Below are positions 34,150 to 43,225 of a stretch of 64,000 bases of DNA, one piece after another. The notes beneath the pieces were generated by a model. That model was not told the DNA's origin. It did not search any database and worked only from the letters and a program-made list of their open reading frames with translations. The DNA is from JAKFWF01 sp963750535. Lineage in GTDB: Bacteria; Pseudomonadota; Alphaproteobacteria; Rhizobiales; Hyphomicrobiaceae. The stretch's first letter is position 1. Each line of letters begins with the position of its first letter. Made by a program: the position numbers and the translations under genes. The stretch is from NCBI GenBank assembly GCA_963750535.1, contig CAVVRF010000045.1:1-64000 (forward strand). Reading direction: 5' to 3'.

Positions 34150-34869
34150 TCATGCCGGGCTGTGACGCAGGCGAGTCTGGCCCTTGCGACGGTAGAACAT
34201 GCGCCCGTAGATGTCGCCCTTCAGGTCGGCGCGATAATCGAGATAGTCGAGAATCGGGTCCCAGGGGCACTCCTCGTCGACCACCGCCTCGAAGCCGCGA
34301 GCCTTCAGGACTTCCTGCATGCGAAGGCGGCTGCGGCGGTTCTGGAACTCGAGCAGCACCAGCGAGGTGGCCGAAAGGTCGAGATGCTCGAGCACGTCTG
34401 CTTCGCCGCCCTCGATGTCGATCTTGACGATGTCGGCGCCGGCAACGCGGGCCGGATCGACCACGTCGACCTCGAACGCCGGCGTCACCACGGCTTCGCG
34501 GAAGGTGTCCTTCGCATAGGAGGCGAGCCCGGCCTCGCCATCGCCGTCGTAGCGGGAAAAGAAAGGCTCGCGCGGCTTGGCGCCGGGATAGAGCGCGGCG
34601 TTGTGGCAGGTGATCGCCGGATGGCCGGCGGTGTTGCGCTTCAGGAAGGCGAAAGTGCCGGGATTGGGCTCGTAGCAGCGGATCTTGCTGCCCGGCCAGC
34701 GCAACTCGGCCCACAGCGCGAACGAGCCGACGTTGGCGCCAATATCGAGGATGTCGAGGCAGGTCGCGTCGTGGTGGCTCTCGTACTCGCCCTCGAAGAC
34801 GTATTTCACCGCACTTTCCATCTGCGGCGGGCATTCTACGGTGACGGGAATGGGCGAGACGAGGCGCAT
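34150..34869 (-). CDS. FkbM-family SAM-dependent methyltransferase
   Basis: A 239-residue methyltransferase. The FkbM family signature includes LDILDIGANVGSFALWA (SAM motif I), CYEPNPGTFAFLKRN, ADIVKIDIEGGEADVL and LVLLEFQNRRSR. Family members usually methylate hydroxyl groups of glycans or lipids. The ATG at 34869 begins the conserved strand MRLVSPIPVTVE; a GTG at 34902 would add 11 residues. It is followed by the carrier gene on the same strand but 130 bases away, and no glycan cluster is nearby. Confidence 0.85.
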   Translation of the reverse strand: MRLVSPIPVTVECPPQMESAVKYVFEGEYESHHDATCLDILDIGANVGSFALWAELRWPGSKIRCYEPNPGTFAFLKRNTAGHPAITCHNAALYPGAKPREPFFSRYDGDGEAGLASYAKDTFREAVVTPAFEVDVVDPARVAGADIVKIDIEGGEADVLEHLDLSATSLVLLEFQNRRSRLRMQEVLKARGFEAVVDEECPWDPILDYLDYRADLKGDIYGRMFYRRKGQTRLRHSPA

Positions 34870-35155
34870 GGCAGGGACCTGGGCAGCTGGCGGAATCGAC
34901 ACGGGCGACGTAGCCCGGAGCCGCTACGATTGCAACGTGGCGGCGGTGGGGCGAATGGGGCGGCGGTCCCATCGACGCGGCATTTGCCGTCCGACCGGCG
35001 ACAAACAGAATGGCTGCAGGTCAAAAGCGTCAGCGGCCCAGCCGACGCCGGGTTGACTTGGCGGGGCAGGGCTTGCTGCTATGCTGTTGTGGTTGAGCAT
35101 CCTGCCGGCACAAGCAGGCTCGCATTGTTGTACGTCCCCTGAGAAAGGGGCACTC

Positions 35156-36838
35156 ATGACACGGCTGCCTAGAGCGATCGATGACATTCGCGCTCCGATT
35201 GGAGCAGACGCCCAGCTGCATGTCGCGCTCGACAACATGCCGGGTGCCCTCGTCTACACAGATCAAGACCTGAAGATCGTCTTCTGCAACGATCGCTTCA
35301 AGGAAATGTACCGGGCACCACCGGACTTGCTGCGGCCCGGCCGCCCCTATCCCGAATTTCTGCGCTATCTGGCCGAGAACGGGTATTACGGCGACGGCAA
35401 CGTCGAGGCATTGGTTGCCCAGCGCGTGGAGAGCCTTCGCAATCCATCGGGCAAGGGCTTCGAGGACCACACACCGGACGGTCGATACTATCGCATTCTT
35501 CGCCGTCGATCGGCGGAAGGCGGCACGGTAACGGTGATGACCGACATCACCGAGCAGAAGGAGGCCGAGCGGACGCTGTCGGAAAAGGAGGCCCAGCTCC
35601 ACGTCGCGCTCGACAACATGCCGGGCGCCCTCGTCTACACCGACCGGGACCTGAAGATCGTTTTCTGCAATGAACGCTTCAAGGAAATGTACCGCGCGCC
35701 CTCGGAACTGCTGCAACCCGGCCGCCCATATCCCGATTTCCTGCGCTACCTCGCGGAAAGTGGCTACTACGGCGAAGGCGACGTCAATGCGCTGGTTGCC
35801 CGACGCGTGGAGAGCCTGCGAAACCCTTCGGGCCAGAGTTTCGAGGACCGCACGCCGGATGGTCGTTGCTATCGCATTCGCCGCCGGCGATCGCAGGTGG
35901 GCGGAACGGTGACGGTAATGACCGACATCACCGAGCAGAAGCAGGCTGAGATCGAGCTCGTCGAAGCCAAGCGGCGCCTGGAAGACGCGAACACGTCCAT
36001 CACGGAAAAGAACCAAGTCCTCGAGGCGCTCTCCGCCAAGCTGGCGAAATACCTGTCGCCTCAGGTCTACCAGTCCATCTTCAGCGGCGAGCAGACCGTC
36101 GAGATCTCCTCCAAGCGCAAGAAGCTGACGATCTTCTTCTCCGATATCGCGGGGTTCACCGAGACGACGGACAATCTCGAGTCGGAGGATCTGACGGACG
36201 TTCTCAATCAATACTTGACCGAAATGTCGACAATTGCCCTCGCGCATGGCGCGACCATCGACAAGTATATCGGCGACGCAATGCTGTTGTTCTTCGGCGA
36301 TCCCGACTCGAAGGGCGTCATGGAAGATGCGAAAGCATGCGTGATGATGGCGATCGCAATGCAGCGCAGGATGCGCGACCTCGAGCACGAATGGCGAAGG
36401 AGAGGGCTCGAGCGGCCGTTCCGGATCCGAATTGGCATTTGCACCGGATTTTGCACGGTCGGCAATTTCGGCAGCAAGGATCGAATGGATTACACGATCA
36501 TCGGCAATGAGGTGAACCTCGCAGCAAGGCTTCAATCCGCCGTCGAGCCGGGCGGCATTTTGTTGTCCCACGAAACCAATGCCCTCGTGCAGGATATCGT
36601 CCTGACCGAGGAGTTTCCGCCGATGACCGTGAAGGGGTTCCTGAAGCCGATCAAGACCTACAAGGTCCTTGGCACCTACAAGGAGCTCGTGGACGAGGGG
36701 CGAGTCGTTCTGCAGGAGCGGGAGGGCCTGCGGGTGCTGGTGGACCTGACGAAACAGGTGAGCTCCGAGGCCATAGCGGTGCTGGAAGAGGTGCTCGCGG
36801 AGCTGAAGAGGCGTAGCCCGCCGACCGGCCAGGGCTGA
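35156..36838 (+). CDS. Class III adenylate cyclase with two tandem PAS domains
   Basis: A 560-residue signalling enzyme. Two PAS-type sensor domains (about residues 18-145 and 145-270) are near copies of each other, each with LHVALDNMPGALVYTD, FKEMYRAP and a C-cap ending VMTDITEQK. A helical linker (about 262-300) leads to a class III nucleotide cyclase domain: metal-binding Asp in FFSDIAGFTE and in DKYIGDAML, and the transition-state Asn/Arg pair in NEVNLAARLQS. The adenine-selecting Lys sits in IDKYIGD and Thr in DYTIIGN, which favours ATP over GTP. There is no membrane segment, so it is cytosolic. GAGAAAGGGG precedes the ATG at 35156. Ligand of the PAS domains unknown. Confidence 0.9.
   Translation: MTRLPRAIDDIRAPIGADAQLHVALDNMPGALVYTDQDLKIVFCNDRFKEMYRAPPDLLRPGRPYPEFLRYLAENGYYGDGNVEALVAQRVESLRNPSGKGFEDHTPDGRYYRILRRRSAEGGTVTVMTDITEQKEAERTLSEKEAQLHVALDNMPGALVYTDRDLKIVFCNERFKEMYRAPSELLQPGRPYPDFLRYLAESGYYGEGDVNALVARRVESLRNPSGQSFEDRTPDGRCYRIRRRRSQVGGTVTVMTDITEQKQAEIELVEAKRRLEDANTSITEKNQVLEALSAKLAKYLSPQVYQSIFSGEQTVEISSKRKKLTIFFSDIAGFTETTDNLESEDLTDVLNQYLTEMSTIALAHGATIDKYIGDAMLLFFGDPDSKGVMEDAKACVMMAIAMQRRMRDLEHEWRRRGLERPFRIRIGICTGFCTVGNFGSKDRMDYTIIGNEVNLAARLQSAVEPGGILLSHETNALVQDIVLTEEFPPMTVKGFLKPIKTYKVLGTYKELVDEGRVVLQEREGLRVLVDLTKQVSSEAIAVLEEVLAELKRRSPPTGQG
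35210..35971 (+). repeat. In-frame tandem duplication encoding the two PAS domains
   Basis: Two adjacent copies of a 381-bp unit (about 35210-35590 and 35591-35971). The copies are about 80-85% identical by eye and keep the reading frame (127 codons per unit). Differences are mostly at third positions, so the duplication is not brand new and both copies look selected. Confidence 0.8.
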
Positions 36839-36976
36839 GCTGAACCTTGTCGCCATGGCTGCCTCAAGAGGCGGCGGTTGCCGACACTTGCCGCTGCCGC
36901 GGCGCGCCCGGCATCGTGCGGCGTCCGCTTCGCAGCCATCAACTGCAGTCGATGCGGTTTCGAACGGCGCCCCCCG

Positions 36977-38296
36977 TCAAGCGAGACGGTGAACGAGCCA
37001 GATGGCCAAGCCCGGAAACTGGATCAGCAGGGCGATGCGGATGATGTCAGCCGCCACGAATGGGAGCACCCCACGATAGATGTCCTGGATCGGCACATTG
37101 CGGGCGATCGCCGACACCACGAACACGTTGAGGCCTATCGGCGGCGCCACGAGGCCGACGCCGACCACCATCAACACCAGGATGCCGAACCAGATGCCGA
37201 CATCCTCGGGCGGTATGCCGAAGTCCAACGCCTGTACGATGGGAAAGAAGACCGGCAGGGTCAGCAGTATCATCGCCAATTCGTCCATCACCGCGCCTAG
37301 CAGGATGTAGAACAACATCAGCAGCGCAACGATGGCGTACGGCGGCAGACCGGAGCTGGCGACCAGCTCGGCCGCCAAGGTCGGCAGTCGGCTCAGCGCC
37401 AGGAACGCGTCGAACACCTCGGCGCCGAGGAGGATGATGAAGATCATCGCCGAGGTCGACGCCGAATCGATGATCGCGCCAGTGATCTCCCTGATCCCGA
37501 GGCGGCCTTGCAGAATTCCGATGACGAGCATGGAAATCGTGCCCACCGCCGCGGCCTCGGTCGGCGTGAAGATGCCGGCATAGATGCCGCCGATGACGAG
37601 ACCGAGGACGACCACCGCCGGCCAGATCAGCTTGATCGCCTCGATCCGCCCGCCGGAACCAATCCGCTCCTGCACCGGGGCGATTTCCGTATTGCGGCGC
37701 GTGACCAGCAGAATCACGATGGAGTAGAACGCCACCGCCATCAGGCCGGGGATCAGCGCCGCGATGAACAACTTGGCGATATTCTGCTCGGTCGCGATGG
37801 CGTACACGACCAGAATGATAGACGGCGGGATCAACAGGTCCACGACGCCGCCGATGGCGATTATGGCGGCGGAGAAGCCCGGATCATAGCCGTGGCGGCG
37901 AAGCTCGGGCAGTGCGGCGCGGCCGAAAGTCGCCGTCGTCGCCACCGACGAGCCACTGATGGCGCCGAATACTGTGCAGGCGCCGAGCACCGCTAGTCCA
38001 AGCCCGCCTCGGATATGGCCGACGAGACTGCGCGCGGCATCGAACAGATCGCGCGCCATGCCGGACTTCTCGGCGAACGCTCCCATCAGGATGAAAAGTG
38101 GAATCACGGACAGAGTGTAGTTGGCGAACTGGTAGTAGGGCGTCACCTTTATGTAGGCGAAGAACGCCGGCCAGCTCGACAGGTGAATGTAGCCGATGGA
38201 GCCGACGGTCAGCATCGACAGGCCGACCGGCATCCGGAGCGCGATCAGCACCAGCATGAACCCGAAGCCGACGGCGGCGGCGGCAATGCCGGTCAT
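36977..38296 (-). CDS. dctM: TRAP transporter large permease DctM
   Basis: A 439-residue membrane protein with about 12 helices, the pore-forming subunit of a tripartite ATP-independent periplasmic transporter. Family marks are RMPVGLSMLTVGSIGY, VIPLFILMGAFAEKSGMARDLF, GAISGSSVATTATFG and TEAAAVG. Transport is driven by a sodium or proton gradient. The ATG at 38296 overlaps the dctQ stop by four bases (ATGA). dctP for this set is probably the gene at 40265-41357, separated by a transposase remnant. Confidence 0.92.
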   Translation of the reverse strand: MTGIAAAAVGFGFMLVLIALRMPVGLSMLTVGSIGYIHLSSWPAFFAYIKVTPYYQFANYTLSVIPLFILMGAFAEKSGMARDLFDAARSLVGHIRGGLGLAVLGACTVFGAISGSSVATTATFGRAALPELRRHGYDPGFSAAIIAIGGVVDLLIPPSIILVVYAIATEQNIAKLFIAALIPGLMAVAFYSIVILLVTRRNTEIAPVQERIGSGGRIEAIKLIWPAVVVLGLVIGGIYAGIFTPTEAAAVGTISMLVIGILQGRLGIREITGAIIDSASTSAMIFIILLGAEVFDAFLALSRLPTLAAELVASSGLPPYAIVALLMLFYILLGAVMDELAMILLTLPVFFPIVQALDFGIPPEDVGIWFGILVLMVVGVGLVAPPIGLNVFVVSAIARNVPIQDIYRGVLPFVAADIIRIALLIQFPGLAIWLVHRLA

Positions 38297-38802
38297 GCGC
38301 GGCTCCGGAAGTGCGCGACCGCGGTCGTAACGGCGACGAAGGCGAGGAAGGCGCAAAGGATGGCGCAGATACCGAGCGCCGGCCAGATGATGAGTTGCAG
38401 CATCATCGTCGTCTGTCCGTTGCGCAGGTGCTCGAGGCCGCCCGTGAGCAGGGCGATCGCGAAAAGCCCCATGACACCGGCGTAGACGAGATCCCAAAAG
38501 CCGTCGATGACATCGACGACGCGCTTTGGCAGCTTGGCCGTGAAAGTATCGACCACGATATTCCCGCCGCGCGCCTGGCAGAACGGCAGGAACGCGAACA
38601 CAGAGACCGCCGTCGCCATCTGCACCAGCTCAAAGTCGCCAGTGATCGGCGCGCCGAACAGCCATCGGCCGAGGACGCTCGTGACGACGAGGGCGGCAAT
38701 GCAGATCGCGACTACCCCGCCGAAGAGGGCAATCAATCTCGATACGCGTTCGACGCCCGTTGGCCGGAGCTCCGGCTGCGCATCCGCCCCGCTGTTTGAC
38801 AT
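38293..38802 (-). CDS. dctQ: TRAP transporter small permease DctQ
   Basis: A 169-residue membrane protein with four helices. The DctQ signature is the TM1 end VTSVLGRWLFGAPITGDFELVQ followed in TM2 by AFLPFCQARGGNIVVDTF. It binds DctM to form the membrane complex. Its stop overlaps the dctM start. Upstream, instead of dctP, there is a 670-base gap and an IS1595 remnant. Confidence 0.9.
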   Translation of the reverse strand: MSNSGADAQPELRPTGVERVSRLIALFGGVVAICIAALVVTSVLGRWLFGAPITGDFELVQMATAVSVFAFLPFCQARGGNIVVDTFTAKLPKRVVDVIDGFWDLVYAGVMGLFAIALLTGGLEHLRNGQTTMMLQLIIWPALGICAILCAFLAFVAVTTAVAHFRSRA

Positions 38803-39469
38803 GTCTGCCCCACCGTCCCCTTCGCCATCTTCGCCGGCTTTTGCATGAAGGTGCAGGGCGAAACACGCCGACCGGTCTAAATCACAGTCCTGTGTAGCCC
38901 AAGGTGAGGTTGGGTGGCAAACTTCCCTTCAACAAGCGCGAGCACTATGCGGCCGGCGAGGCCATGCGCGTCCCTCGGTCATGCCAGCGGCGGGGCGGGG
39001 CGGCATATCACGATGGTCGCGATCCCTTCGGATTTCGAGCCAACCATTACGGCTCCTGTCCAATTTCCGCGCTTCGGCGAAGATTGGCGGAACAAGAACA
39101 TGGACAACGCGATCTGTCCGCCGAAGTCCGGGAGATCAAGTGATCGCGTCACATATATTTGCCAAGCTGCATTGTGCACCAATTGCACTGATATTTAAGC
39201 GCACAATTATCACGATTGAGTCCAACTCGCGGGTTATTTGTTTTTTGATTGCACGCCTGGATGTTTATTGCCGAAGGGCGACGCTTCGGACCAATTTGGC
39301 CTTGAACTCGCGCATATCGAATTCGACACGGTTAAGGCGGGCCAGGCACGCCTATCTGCCTAGGTCCGCTTGCAAGAGCGCCATCGTGCAGGGCGGGCGT
39401 GCGTGACAGTGTCCGCGCGGGATCCGCCGCTGTGCACTGAGCACGCTTCTTGAATAGCGCGCAATCCGG
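38803..39469. other. Gap upstream of dctQ with an AT-rich stretch
   Basis: No gene recognised. The part at about 39140-39280 is clearly more AT-rich than the rest of the window and contains TATA-like runs; it may be a promoter for dctQM or flanking DNA brought in with the IS1595 element. Confidence 0.4.
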
Positions 39470-40069
39470 CACAGAGCTCAGGTTCTTCGGCGACGTCGCC
39501 TGCACGTGTCGAACTTGGTCTGGACGACCTCGTGCGGTCGCGCGAAGCTCGCCACTGCGCTCGACCAGAGCAACCACTGGCCGCTCATTCGGCTCCGGCT
39601 TGCCGTTGTGAACGTTCTTTTTCTTGCCGCCGACAAACGTTTCGTCGTTCTCGACCTTCTTACCCTCGCCGCCGATCGGGCCGCTGGTGGTCTCAGGATC
39701 GATGCCCATGGCTTCACGGATGCGCATGGAGAGAAACCAGGCGCTCTTGTAGGTAGATGCCGAGCTGGCGATGTAGCTGATGGCTGCTGATGCCCTTCTT
39801 GCTGGCGGCCATCAGGTGGAAGCCTAGCACCCACTTCGTCAGCGGGATCTTGCTGCGCTCCATGACGGTGCCGAGCGGCTGACGGTGAACGGCAACTCGC
39901 AGTCGTTGCAGTGGATCAGCCCGGCGCGGTGGCTCTTGCCGTGCAGGCGCGTTACGTTGGTCGAGCCGCAGTGGACGCACACCGGGCCGTTCGGCCAGCG
40001 CTGCGCTTCGAGTTGCGCGCGAGCGGCGTTGATATCGTGGAAAATGGGGTTCGTCAGGTTGACCGACAT
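39470..40069 (-). pseudogene. Degenerate IS1595-family transposase
   Basis: Remnant readable in three minus-strand frames. The first frame (40069 to about 39880) holds the zinc-ribbon N-terminus, NPIFHDINAARAQLEAQRWP and CVHCGSTN ... CNDCELPFTV. The second (to about 39740) holds MERSKIPLTKWVLGFHLMAASKKGISSHQLHR split by family comparison, and the third (to about 39480) holds MRIREAMG and GEGKKVENDETFVGGKKKN, the DDE-type core with the ETxVGGK motif. After VVALVERSGELR the similarity fades and the C-terminal catalytic part is missing. At least two frameshifts plus truncation mean it is dead. A possible right end is the GGGTGTCACCCTATGTCAAG stretch near 40108. Confidence 0.8.
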
Positions 40070-40264
40070 GGTACTATTTCCATCGTCTGATTTGGAGGAT
40101 CAGTGCGGGTGTCACCCTATGTCAAGTATATAGCTCCCGCACAACCGTTGGCTCGCCTTCGGCCGTTGCGGGTCGAGCTCACCCGCGAGCGGCGACCGCG
40201 GGCACCACCGGAATGACATCGGAAGCAGATGCGGGCCTCCGGAAATTCAGGACGCTTCTCACCC

Positions 40265-41357
40265 TCACCCCTTGCCGCGCTGCCTGATCTGGTAAGCGTC
40301 GAAGAAGTGCTCGCTGATCTGCCACCAGGGGTACTGCTCGGCGCGGAAGGCAACGAGGCTGTCATAAGTCTGCTTGAACAGCGGATCCTTGGCGGACAAC
40401 TCGGCGTAAAGCGCGTTCGACGCGTCCCACGCCGCGTCCATCACGGGAAGCGGAAACGCCTTCAGCACGGTGCCGGCGGCGACCAGCCGGCGCAGCGCCG
40501 GCGCGTTCACCGCGTCGTACTTGGCCAGCATCCAGTTGTTGGCGTACTCGGCCGCCTGCCGCACGATTGCCTGGTAGTGCTTCGGCAGGCTGTTCCACTT
40601 TTCCTGGTTGACGACGAGGTGCAGCATCGCGCCGCCCTCCCAGAAGCCCGGATAGTAGTAGTACTTCGCCACCCGTTGCAGCCCGAGCTTCTCGTCGTCG
40701 TAGGGGCCGACGAACTCGGCCGCGTCGATGGTGCCACGCTCCAATGCCGGATAGACGTCGCCGCCGGCGATCTGCTGCGGCACCACGCCGAGGCGGGCGA
40801 GCACCTGTCCGCCGATGCCACCGATGCGGAACTTGAGGCCCTTGAGGTCGTCGACGGTGTTGATCTCCTTGCGGAACCAGCCGCCCATCTGGCAACCCGA
40901 GTTGCCCATCAGGATACCGACGACGTTGAACTTGGCGAGCGCCTTGTTGACGAGCTCGCCGCCACCGCCGAACGTCCACCAGGCATTCTGCAACCGTGCG
41001 TTGATTCCGAACGGGAGGCCGGTGCCGATCGCGAGCGTCGGCTCCTTGCCGTAGTAGAAATAGGTCGGTGTCTGCGCGCATTCGACGGCGCCCGTCTGCA
41101 CCGAGTTCGAGGGCGGCCAGCCCCGGGACGATCTCGCCCGCGGCGAATGTCTGCAGCTGGAACTTGCCGTCGGTGGCATCACTGAGCGCTTTCGAGAAGG
41201 TCACCGCCGTGCCGTAGATGGTGTCGAGCGATTTCGGGAAGCTCGAGGTCAGCCGCCAGTTGATCTGCGGCATCGACTGGGCGATGGCGGGGGCAGCGAG
41301 CGTGCTCGCGGCGGCGGCAGCTACGGCGCCACCCTTCAAGACGTCACGGCGCTTCAT
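40265..41357 (-). CDS. dctP: TRAP transporter substrate-binding protein DctP, frameshifted
   Basis: Periplasmic binding protein of a TRAP transporter. The ATG at 41357 has GGGAGGA six bases upstream and encodes a signal peptide beginning MKRRDVLKGG and ending near APAIAQ. The mature part begins INWRLTSSFPKSLDTIYG, then FQLQTFAAGEIVPGLAALE. Near 41104-41107 the frame breaks; the next frame continues with VQTGAVECAQTPTYFYYGK, GGGGELVNKALAKFNVV and WFRKEINTVDDLKGLKFR to the stop at 40265. Loss of one base there would restore about 363 residues. The FYYGKEP and EFVGPYDDEKLG segments match the alpha-keto-acid (TakP-like) DctP subgroup. dctQM lie downstream on the same strand beyond a transposase remnant. 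Confidence 0.82.
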
Positions 41358-41548
41358 TGGAATCCTCCCTCGTCGATCGCGCATCATCTCGCACAGGTCC
41401 TTGTACTGCCTCTCAGCGGCGAGCGGGAGAGGCTGCGGCAACAGGCGTCTATCACTCCCCGTTCGTGATCGGAACCAGGCTCGAACCTGGCAGAGGTTGC
41501 CGTTGCAAGTGCCAAGGCCGCAACTCAGTCGCCGCGACGCGGGCGGCT

Positions 41549-43006
41549 TCACCCCTCGTACTTCGCCGCCGGCTCGAAGCCGGATACGCTCACGCCCCTG
41601 GGCCTGGCGTAGGGCGAGCGGTCGCGCGGGAGATGCTCGCCGTGGCCGATCGCGCCGACGAGTTGGCGATCGCGCACGACGCATTTGCCGCGCACGATCG
41701 TGGTCAGCGGCCAGCCCGTCACCTCGAAGCCCTCATAGGGCGTGTAGTCGGGGCCGTGATGCAGGTCGCCGGCGGTGATCTTCACCTTCCGATCCGGGTC
41801 CCAGATCGCGATGTCGGCGTCGGAGCCGACGGCGATCGTGCCCTTCCTCGGATGCAGGCCATACATCCGGGCGTGATTTGTCGACGACAGCGCGACAAAT
41901 TGATTGAGCGTGATGCGGCCCTTGACGACACCCTCCGAGAACAGGATTGGCAGCCGCGTCTCGACGCCTGGAATGCCGTTCGGCACCCAGCGGAAGCTGG
42001 TGCGCCCTTTCGGATTGAGCTTGCCCCGCGGATCGTCGTAGCGGAACGGGCAGTGGTCCGACGAGAACACCTGGAACACGCCGGTCTCGATGCCGCGCCA
42101 GCACTCCTGCTGGGATTGCTTGTCGCGCGGCGGCGGACTGCAGACGTACTTCGCGCCTTCCATGTTGAGGCCGTCCATGTCGGCCTCGGTGAGCACCAGG
42201 TATTGCGGGCAGGTCTCGCCGAACACCTTCAGCCCCTTCGACTGCGCCCAGCGGATCTGCTCCATCGCCTCGCCGTTCGACACATGCACGATCATGATCG
42301 GCACATCGATCATCTCGGCCAGGGAGATGGCGCGGTGCGTCGCCTCGCGCTCGACCGGGATCGGCCGCGAGGTGCCGTGATATTTCGGCGCGAGCTTGTG
42401 GGCGGCTTCGAGGCGCGAGGTCAGGAAGCGGATCGCGTCATAGTTCTCGGCGTGCACCATGACCAGCGCGCCGCTCTCGCGCGCGACGCTGAACACCTCC
42501 AGCATCTGCATGTCGGTCAGCGCCAGGTCCTCGTAGGTCATGAACACCTTGAACGAGGTGTAGCCGTCGTCGACGGCGGCGGGCAGCTCCTGGCCCAGCA
42601 CCTGCGGCGTCGGATCCGAGATCACGAGGTGGAAGCTGGTATCGACGTAGGACTTGCCCTTGGCCTTCTGGTGATAGTCATTGAGCGCCGCGCGCAGCGT
42701 CTGCCCCTTCTCCTGCATGCAGAACGGCATCACGAGCGTGTTGCCGCCGAATGCCGCCGAGCGCGTGCCGCTCTCGAAGTCGTCCGCCATGACGATGCCG
42801 GCGCCGGACGGCTGGGCGAAATGCACGTGGCTGTCGATGCCGCCCGGCAGCACCAGCTTGCCGGTGGCATCGATCACCTCGTCGCCCTTGCCGAGGTCGA
42901 GGCCCAGCGCGCTGATGCGGCCGCCCTTGATGCCGATGTCGCATTTCACGGTGTCGCTGGCGTTTGCGACCGTGCCGCCGCGGATGATCAGGTCGAATTT
43001 GGTCAT
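41549..43006 (-). CDS. hydA: Dihydropyrimidinase / hydantoinase
   Basis: A 485-residue cyclic amidohydrolase that opens the ring of dihydrouracil, dihydrothymine or hydantoins. Metal ligands are His60 and His62 in GIDSHVHF, the carboxylated Lys153 in SFKVFMTY, His185 in VMVHAENYD, His241 in IVHVSNGEA and an Asp in VFSSDHCPF. The C-terminal VGSDADIAIWDPDRK and GHGEHLPR segments are usual. The ATG at 43006 starts the conserved MTKFDLIIRGG. It lies just upstream of dctP on the same strand (191-base gap), suggesting that the TRAP system imports a pyrimidine-degradation compound or a related acid. The SDR gene is divergent. Confidence 0.92.
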   Translation of the reverse strand: MTKFDLIIRGGTVANASDTVKCDIGIKGGRISALGLDLGKGDEVIDATGKLVLPGGIDSHVHFAQPSGAGIVMADDFESGTRSAAFGGNTLVMPFCMQEKGQTLRAALNDYHQKAKGKSYVDTSFHLVISDPTPQVLGQELPAAVDDGYTSFKVFMTYEDLALTDMQMLEVFSVARESGALVMVHAENYDAIRFLTSRLEAAHKLAPKYHGTSRPIPVEREATHRAISLAEMIDVPIMIVHVSNGEAMEQIRWAQSKGLKVFGETCPQYLVLTEADMDGLNMEGAKYVCSPPPRDKQSQQECWRGIETGVFQVFSSDHCPFRYDDPRGKLNPKGRTSFRWVPNGIPGVETRLPILFSEGVVKGRITLNQFVALSSTNHARMYGLHPRKGTIAVGSDADIAIWDPDRKVKITAGDLHHGPDYTPYEGFEVTGWPLTTIVRGKCVVRDRQLVGAIGHGEHLPRDRSPYARPRGVSVSGFEPAAKYEG

Positions 43007-43225
43007 GACAATTCCTGTGTCGGCGCTACTTGCGGGCACCCGCCATCAGAGGAACCTTCTCCGCTTCCCCAGTCAAGGATGCGAGCGCCCAGGTCATGGG
43101 CGCCGGTCTGCCCAATCTCTGCGCTGCCGTCCCGGATGCTTGCAGACCGGGTGGTATTCGGACACGCTGGCGACAAAGCCCCGCAGGAACGCGGGCGAGC
43201 ATTGCGATGCGCGGGAGGATTGGCG

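Noticed and set aside
41470..41510. A T-arm-like sequence (CCAGG-TTCGAG-CCTGG on the minus strand) between dctP and hydA
   Set aside because: The loop has six instead of seven bases, and I could not build acceptor, D or anticodon stems around it, so it is not a tRNA.
41357..43225. Forward frame that runs from the dctP region through hydA into the SDR gene
   Set aside because: Only the last part (from 43226) has protein homology and a ribosome-binding site; the upstream part is antisense to dihydropyrimidinase.
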